A stretch of DNA of 64,000 nt, from positions 4,926,953 through 4,990,952 of the forward strand of contig NC_088324.1 in NCBI RefSeq assembly GCF_910592395.1. The letters are read 5' to 3'. Positions 57,045 to 64,000 of this stretch are shown here, in pieces. The notes beneath the pieces are model-generated. The model saw only the letters and a program-made list of their open reading frames with translations, made no database searches and was not told the origin of the DNA. Made by a program: the position numbers and the translations under genes. Each line of letters begins with the position of its first letter. Position 1 is the stretch's first letter. This DNA comes from Lineus longissimus. Lineage: Eukaryota > Nemertea > Pilidiophora > Heteronemertea > Lineidae.

Positions 57045-60000
57045 ACTCCAACTGGAGGTTTGTCGATTATCATCTAGATCCAGATTACGCACGTGGATGA
57101 TTGGTTTTCCCATCTCAGAACAACTCGTGACATAGGGCCAGGGGGTGTCCCATCGAAAGCTGCGTGCAGGGGGCACCAAGAAAACTCGGTGGATGACGCA
57201 ACGTGGCTTTGAAATATGGCAGTAAATACCAACATTACAGGGTTTTAGTGTGGTGCATGTTTTCTACCAATTTGTGATGGTGTCGCTCTTGACCTTTGGT
57301 TATAATTACTGTGTTAATCTATACTATAATGCGCGTTGTGGCCGCTATTTAGGAGGTTATTCTTGTTTCAAAATTGGGCCTTGGAAATGCGTCGAATTCT
57401 TGCAACCTTTGGCTTCGTAGGTCTGGATCATACGTAAGAGTGTCACTGAGGGTGTCATACGTCGAATATCTTCGTGGCTTTAGAATAAATAACAACTTTT
57501 CAGAGAGCACGTCGATTGGAGAGCCCCGCTGATTCTCAAAAGCATACACAAACTTCACGCATATTCTCCCTGCCACATCAGTATTAGCTTCCAGCACGTA
57601 TGTAGTGCTATACAACCTGGTCCATGGTGCAGGGTATTAGCAGGGAGATTAATGATTAGCCTGTTCTATTTTAGTTCTATTCGAGAAACACTGACCTGAG
57701 TGATAAGGCAAATTCTGCAGAGTGGCCTACCGGAACATGCAGTCAGGGTATCAATAAACAGTTATGCCAGGATGGACAAAATATGTACAGTGGCCAGCGC
57801 TTGCTCTTTGTTTTATTCTTTACTGACTGATGTTGTCAGTTTGAATTGCGTTCTGCATCTCTCCATGCGCCTGGCTTTGGTCCGACAGTGGCATTGGGTA
57901 CGGGAGTGGATAGGTGATATGCCTAATATGTGATGGCCTTATTTGGAACAGGACCTGCTGTCACTGGTCTCAATGCATTGTGCAAAATAGCGTACTCCAA
58001 TCAATCTATTGGGGGTTGCATGTAGATAGCAGCAATAAGTCCCTAAATGCAGTTAATTTCGTGTTTAACCTTTAATAAAACTTCAGTAACGTTAGAAATT
58101 TAATGTAGCTCAATCATCGTGCCCATTTAACTAATGTATGTTACATTTCAACTTTGCCCGCTCCATGGGTATATGCTAGTATCCCCAATGCGGCATATAA
58201 ACAATAAATTGCACTAAAATATATTCTACGATACTAACTATCAATGACAAATATTTACCATTTGCTGTATTATTATTGTGAATTAACTGCAACAAAAACT
58301 TGTCATCAGGATTAAATGACTGCCACGTGCATTTGTTTATATGGTGGTACTATTTTTAGCAAGTGGCAAAATATCATATTACAATCAGCGACAAAGAATT
58401 TATTTTGTGTGTTCGTGTCTGGTATCTTGAAGTATGTCTACCATAAGACGTGTTCACAATCTTAAATTTATTTGACTCCTAGTAAATCGGAGATAAGGAT
58501 AGGCGCATCAATAAAACTATCAGAACAACCGATTGGTGACATGTCATGCAAAAGTACTTATAAAGCATATAAAAGAAACTAGACCACGATGAATGGTGCG
58601 ACGAAGAATAGCTTGTACTATTTTCTCTTTTTTATATTGTAGTCCTTAACATCTAAATAGTTATTCATAAACAGGATGTCACCAGACATTGATGATCATA
58701 TTGAAATGCGAGTAATATCACCATATACGAGTTTAAGCACTTATCAAGATATTCAAATTTCTTATCAATGACCATTGATGGCATACGTAGTCTTTTGTAT
58801 GTGGTTATTATGATCGTAGAAGCACCTACATGCTTCTGTCTGGCTATGAGTTATTGGTGCGTGACAGTATACTGGATAAATAGTTTTCAGTAGACTAAAC
58901 GTTTTCTTAGTTTTCGATTATTCAGAGAAACCTATTGCAAATGAGAGCGACCGTCGTACTTGTTCGGTTCGAACATTGTCCATACACGGCGCTCAGAACA
59001 CAATTGAACTGCCGGTGTGACAGCGGATATAGTCCCCCTGGAGTCATAGTCCGGTAGCATTGTATTTGACCAATTAAGCAGCATGATCTATTGTACCGCT
59101 AACCCTAACCAAAACATTTAGCAATGCAGGCTATTGTGACACGGACTATCAGCCCTAGGACTACTATCCCTTGCACACCGGAACGCTAAGCACTGGTCAT
59201 GAAACGAATCTACACAATACGTACATCATATTTGGCAATGCAATAGAATATATTATGAAACAGCACTATCGTGTACAAAAATACAAAGTAAAGTGACCTG
59301 TCGAAGGCCCCACATTTTCGCACAAAGTGTTGTCTTGCCGATGCAAATGATCTTGGGTCTTGGGAAGCACATTTAATGTTCGCTGAGATGTAAGGTATTT
59401 CCACAGGCCCAATGTCTTAACACAAAGTTCAGTGTCTTGCCCAAGGCCCCATATTCATATCTGAGTTTATTATCCAACGCCCAATATCTTATCGCACAGT
59501 ATAGTGGCTATCGCAGCGCAAAGGAGTTGTCTTGCCAAAGATCTTAATAAAAAGTAAAGTGCCTTGTACCAAACCCCGCGTCCGAGTGCAAGGAAGAATC
59601 CTTTTTCAAAGCGTTCCACTCAAATCGTTTTTGTTCTTGCTGTCTGGCCTGTCTAGAGGAACACATTATTTGAAACTTGCACTCATCCACATTAGCTTAG
59701 CACATCCACATTAGCCTGTGCGACTAGCTTAGACAAGATTATGTTGGTTAAAAGGAGAAAATTCGCCAGCATACCAAAAAACTTCTCTTCCAGAAGTTCG
59801 CGTCGTAAAGTACAGCATGAATACGTATTGATACATTGTACATGTAGTGTGTGAAGTGAAGCTCACAGCCAACGTAGTGTTTGTTCCCTACGTATCTCTA
59901 AACCCGGCCCAATCAATAGTCGCCATCCCAGCACTGCAGTCAAGGTATTCCTGACATGCATGCTGATTCAAAATGCAAAAAAGCAAATCGAAATGTTTGT

Positions 60001-60740
60001 GGTTTTTGTGTCGTTCTTAGCGCAGCCTGGTGTTCGAAGTGAAAACCCCTAGAAGCAGACATATTATGTCGGGTTATTCAGAAGAAGAAAAGAAACGGCA
60101 GCAGATGTCAGCTTGTTAGGTATTCTTCGGATTCCCTTGGCGTTCTACAGTGTTCTTCTCCTGAATGTCTCAGTCACAATGCTATAACATTCTATTATCA
60201 CTTGTTGCATCTCATTCAGTCTGGATCCCATTATGTTTCCACGCGTACTTAGCTTAGTCTCCCTCTTCTAGAAGTCTTACCGGCCGAGGCTAACGAGGGA
60301 GATATACCCGGGTATGTTGCTCGGAGTGTTCCTTCTTCTACACTGGTTTCGACCAAGGCTAAGAAGGCCAATCTCGCCTGAATAAATACAATATTGTCAG
60401 AAATCTCATTTGTTGGTATCTATATTCAACTTTTTCACATACATGTACGCTTACCCGGCGAATTATATTTTTTTATTTATAATCTGCGGAGTAATGATAG
60501 TGTTTTTTTTTTCATATAGCACTTGATATACATTACCACCTTTCACTATACAACAACTGCCACTACCAGGTTGATTACATACAGAAGACATTAACCTAAT
60601 ACAGTCTTCTACTCTAACCCATTCGGTTCACCAGCTGACCAAAGTGTCTTATTTTACACATACATTTAACGCGCTGCGCTCCTTTCTCTCTCAACCGCGA
60701 ATCTAGCGACATCATTATTCATTTTGCCGTCAGTCTACTC
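57045..60740. other. Intergenic, no recognised gene
   Basis: Apart from AGTGTCTTGCCCAAGGCCCC-type motifs at about 59.43 kb (also found in TIR elements A and B), nothing was recognised. Confidence 0.5.
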
Positions 60741-60744
60741 TTGA

Positions 60745-61038
60745 ATGACACCTCGCGTTCAGACCGGTATCAGAAGAAAGGTCCTCGGCAGCATTATCGA
60801 TCCCAAAACCCGGATTACACCTGGGGCAACTCTGGAAGTCACCACTGGTCCGTTTTCAACGCATCCACCACCTCTGAAAAGTACCCTCGACGTCGCCAAA
60901 GCTATTCATTTGAAATTCGCACGAGCACGAACCGAACATCCAGATGGATCCAGGAAGGGAAGCTGGTCTATCTTCCTCAAAATCAGTTCGTTTGACATGC
61001 CCCAAACCTGCAGCGTCAAGGAGAAATCTATGCTTTAG
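60745..61038 (+). CDS. Hypothetical 97-residue frame next to the transposon
   Basis: Starts MTPRVQTGIRRKVLGSIID. This stretch is richer in G+C than its surroundings and open in two plus frames at once, which weakens the case for coding. It lies past the transposase poly(A) signal on the opposite strand, so it could be another part of the transposon or an unrelated fragment. No family recognised. Confidence 0.2.
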   Translation: MTPRVQTGIRRKVLGSIIDPKTRITPGATLEVTTGPFSTHPPPLKSTLDVAKAIHLKFARARTEHPDGSRKGSWSIFLKISSFDMPQTCSVKEKSML

Positions 61039-61234
61039 CATGTAACAGGATACAGACCAAGGACGACGGCATTGTATACAAAAAACCTACAAATGTCTTA
61101 CTCTTAACTTTCGGACCTCACGTTCATTGTTATTGCAATGTTATCTTACATACTGTGGACCTCTAGGCCTACAAGTTCAATGGAAACGAACGAGTAGTTC
61201 ATAACAAGGCGCTCTTTATTCGAAAGAATGGGTA

Positions 61235-62775
61235 TTACAGCTCTTCGTCGTCGAGGAAATGCAGATCATTGTCCTCGTCATCATGGTCATCAAAGTGTAC
61301 AATGTCCTGGTCTACGTGTTCAGGGACGGGTTCATCAGCCTGAAGCAGGCCACATGCTCGCCAGGCGGTGTGAATTCCCTCCGCGGTTATCCGGGCCCAA
61401 GATTCGCCAATCAAACTTAACACTTCACCCCTTGTTATGGGAGGGGAATTCCCTCGCTCATCGTTATGCTCAATCGTCCACGCTTTCCACCTTTTGCGGA
61501 GATTACTTTTGAAAGATCTGATAATCGTCTTGTCCAGTGGTTGCACTAAAGGTGTGCACCTCCTCGGTATCATCTCAATGAAACCGGGGGCATCTTCAAT
61601 TTCCTGACGGGTTTGTGCATTTCGGTGAGCGGGGAACATGTCCCATATCAAGAGAAATGGGAAGGCGTCACCTACAAAAGGAAGAAGGCATACGTTGACC
61701 CAAGAAAGAATAGTCTTCCAACTCGCCCAGCCCGTTTCAGATCCGCTAACTTGTACATTTTCAGGAGCGTTTTCTCTCAAATTTTGAGTTTCGTCGCCAT
61801 CTGCGACGAGACCCTTAAAAATGACACTTGCTGTCATTTTTCTGCCATCGAACGTAATTCCAAGTGTTACGGTGCAACCTAATTTAGAATTGCCGCGAGG
61901 AGTTCGCACGTCAATTTGCTTCCTGCCCTTGACATCGTACGTGTACTGGGGTGCCATATCCCAAAGTGCAGAAGTTTCATCCATGTTCACGACTAGGTTG
62001 ATTCCATTTTCCTCAACATTCTGAGCTACGTCATCCCTAAAATTCGCCACAAGTTGCCCAGCGTTTTCTGGTATTTTTTGCGAATCTTTGCATTGCTTCC
62101 TGAAGCTAAAGCCATTTCTTGTTAAAACTCCGCTCAGCCATCCTTTGCTTGCTCTGAACTCAACCAGTTGAGGCGTACTATCCCGGTACTCTTGCTGCCG
62201 CGCTGCTGGAAGCTCTGCCCACCATTGATTGAAAAACCGTTGTCCCTTCTCCATCAAGTCTTCACCGGAAACGGGTACTCCCTGCTACCGCCTAGTCTCT
62301 GCCCACTCTCGTACGTGTCTGTCCACCTCGGGCCAATACGCTGAAAGAATAAAGAGTACTAATTTTCCAAAAAAAACTAATGCTTCCGAATTCTAAATTT
62401 TACATAACCACACTCCTCTGTGAGAGACTAGTTTTGGCATTTTCATCGAAGGTAACACTCACCAATCCCTCTCTCTCTTTGTCTCTGCATGTGGCTCTGC
62501 CTTGTCGTGGCTACCCGATGTCTATCTCGGAGATCTTCCTCGTTAAGCCATCGGCGCATAGTTGTTGCAGGGATGCTGTGAGCTCTTGCAAACTCTACCG
62601 CAGTCACGCCGCGAGGAACCCTGATGTTTTCATTTTGGTAATCATCGATTAGACGAATTTTTTCTTGAATTGAGTATGACCTATGGCGGCGAGAATATTG
62701 TGCCGCGGCAAAAACTTCATCATCATCCTCAGGTTCAGGATCAGCATCACCAACAGCGTCACCTCCGTTTTCCAT
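61235..62775 (-). pseudogene. pogo/Tigger-like transposase, two exons, one premature stop
   Basis: Exon A 62775-62463 starts MENGGDAVGDADPEPEDDDE and holds a psq-type helix-turn-helix (YSIQEKIRLIDDYQ ... IPATTMRRW). Donor ATTG|GTGAGT and acceptor TTTCAG|CG join in frame (phase 1). Exon B 62340-61235 carries the CENP-B-type second HTH (YWPEVDRHVREW, PVSGEDLMEKG), then the DDE_1 catalytic domain. All three acidic residues are present: NMDET, IWDMFPAHR and PLVQPLDKTII, with 35 residues between the second and third. It ends with an acidic tail (DDHDDEDNDLHFLDDEEL). AATAAA lies just downstream (61220-61215). A single TAG (62287-62285), 18 codons into exon B between the EWAETRR and QGVPVSG stretches, interrupts an otherwise open 472-codon frame. 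No terminal inverted repeats were found by eye. In life it would cut and paste DNA at TA sites in the nucleus. Confidence 0.88.
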
Positions 62776-62865
62776 AGAAAAGGCCAAGTGTGCCAGGAGG
62801 CAAAAAACACAGATTACTTTCTTCAGATTCATGGTACAGTACATGTACTTCACGAAGAGTCGCAT

Positions 62866-64000
62866 GGCATACAGTTTGGCTTTAAATTTTTCCCTTTAAA
62901 ATTACGTGACACTAACTTCATTACCTTATCGATTTTTATTTACAAAAGGTGAATAGCCAGTACCCCTAGTTTTACGCACTCGGCCTGGTTATTCCAGTGC
63001 ATTCAAATACCGGCCCATAACATGAACATTCATAGATCTTCTGTATTGCCGGTTTCGCGCCACGACCGCTTATCGCAAACTTTACAGTATGTTGTGAATC
63101 GCCGGCGCTAATGTCTCAGAGAAATATGGGAATTTCTTATGAAAATTTAATGCAATTGGCATGGTAGGAGAGGCGATTTCGTTACTGCGCGTTCGCGTAA
63201 GAATAGCCCGCAAGAAAAAGTTTACGGTCACGCACCTCCAAAAAAACCGTTTTATAAATAATCAATGCTGCAATTACGCATGGAAATAGTCATGCGTCAT
63301 ATATTATGGACAAGGTGGAATGATGGTCAAACTCACTGCAATGGCTTAGTAACTATCTAACCGGGTACAGACATCGATCGAAGCTGTATATTGGAAATTA
63401 TGTCAGCAGGAATTGAACCTCAGCTAACATGATAGTATATGGTTAGGGATCACAGCAGTGTTTTTAGATCTGAACTAGAAAATATCTGCATTGGCCCGGC
63501 AACCAACTTCATCTTAAAATCCATCCTTCATCTATAACAATACTGGAGATATAGTTCGAACGTATTTTTCGAGATATGGGCAATAATAGTGTTATTTCAG
63601 CGGCCATTTTGAAATCAAAGATGGCGGCCGGAATTTCGATGGTTGGTTGGGTTCAGATAGCTGGGTTTAGGCGCTGAAATCCATCAATTATCTGCTCTAC
63701 TACTCGAGAAACAGACCGTAATGGGTTTTTTTGGCGGTCATCTTGAAATCCAATATGGCGTCCGTCTGGCCTCGATTTCGATTGTTCCATTCGATTCTCA
63801 GACCCAAAGACCTAGGGGTAGGCATTGGAATTAGATTCCTAACTGCTGTAGATTTTCGAGATATAGGCAAAATTTTGATGGGTACAGGCATTGAAAACGC
63901 ATATTTATCTATCATGATACTCGAGATTAAAGAGATTGAGTCGTCTTACAACCGAGAGCAGTAGTGACATCTGTAGCGAAATTACAAACTACTGTGTGAC
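62866..64000. other. Window end, repeat fragments only
   Basis: From 63600 to 63780 there are two units of the AAGATGGCGGCC-type repeat about 134 bp apart (63618 and 63752). No gene was recognised. Confidence 0.5.

Noticed and set aside
62776-62865. Upstream in-frame extension of the transposase (MRLFVKYMYCTM..., signal-peptide-like)
   Set aside because: A secretion signal makes no sense for a nuclear transposase; the MENGGDAV start is more natural and this stretch is probably leader or promoter.

Overview
This is animal genomic DNA. It is AT-rich, with long introns, tRNA-derived SINEs, many foldback or MITE-like elements and a pogo-type DNA transposon. One protein-coding gene can be assembled completely: an intermediate filament (IF) gene on the minus strand, from the ATG at 25913 to the stop at 942. 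It has 11 coding exons. Every intron is GT-AG, all phases agree, and the exons sum to 3639 nt (1212 aa plus stop). The rod has the long, lamin-length coil 1B and the protein ends in a lamin tail domain (LTD). That is the L-type cytoplasmic IF architecture known from protostomes, so the window most likely comes from a lophotrochozoan-like marine invertebrate (mollusc, annelid, brachiopod, phoronid or nemertean). The sequence does not resolve the phylum.

Layout: 1-25.9 kb is the IF gene, with intron 1 of 9.8 kb and intron 7 of 5.1 kb full of repeats. Its most unusual part is exon 7 (8549-10449). This 1.9-kb exon puts about 634 very acidic residues between the rod and the LTD, including a 13-unit heptad array (9408-9680) and a triplicated Ser-rich nonapeptide (10347-10427). 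Flanking phases (2 in, 1 out) mean exon 7 cannot be skipped without frameshifting away the LTD. Inside intron 6, on the opposite strand, a CCAAT/CRE/GC-box/TATA-like promoter (11083-11126) precedes a 116-codon acidic, Pro-rich reading frame broken by a single in-frame TAA.

From 26 to 61 kb I recognise no host gene. This part holds repeats: an 85-bp hairpin MITE at 29.8 kb next to a 1.68-kb foldback element at 30.1-31.8 kb with related termini, a cluster of TTGGTCA/TGACCAA dyads at 35 kb, an interstitial telomere-like array between inverted repeats at 36.8 kb, SINEs at 42.9, 48.5 and 56.9 kb, a 97-bp tandem triplet at 53.0 kb, and a 454-bp element with 10-bp flanking repeats at 55.6 kb.

At 61.2-62.8 kb, on the minus strand, lies a two-exon pogo/Tigger-like transposase with its catalytic aspartates intact but one premature TAG. 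The last kilobase is repeat-derived or featureless.
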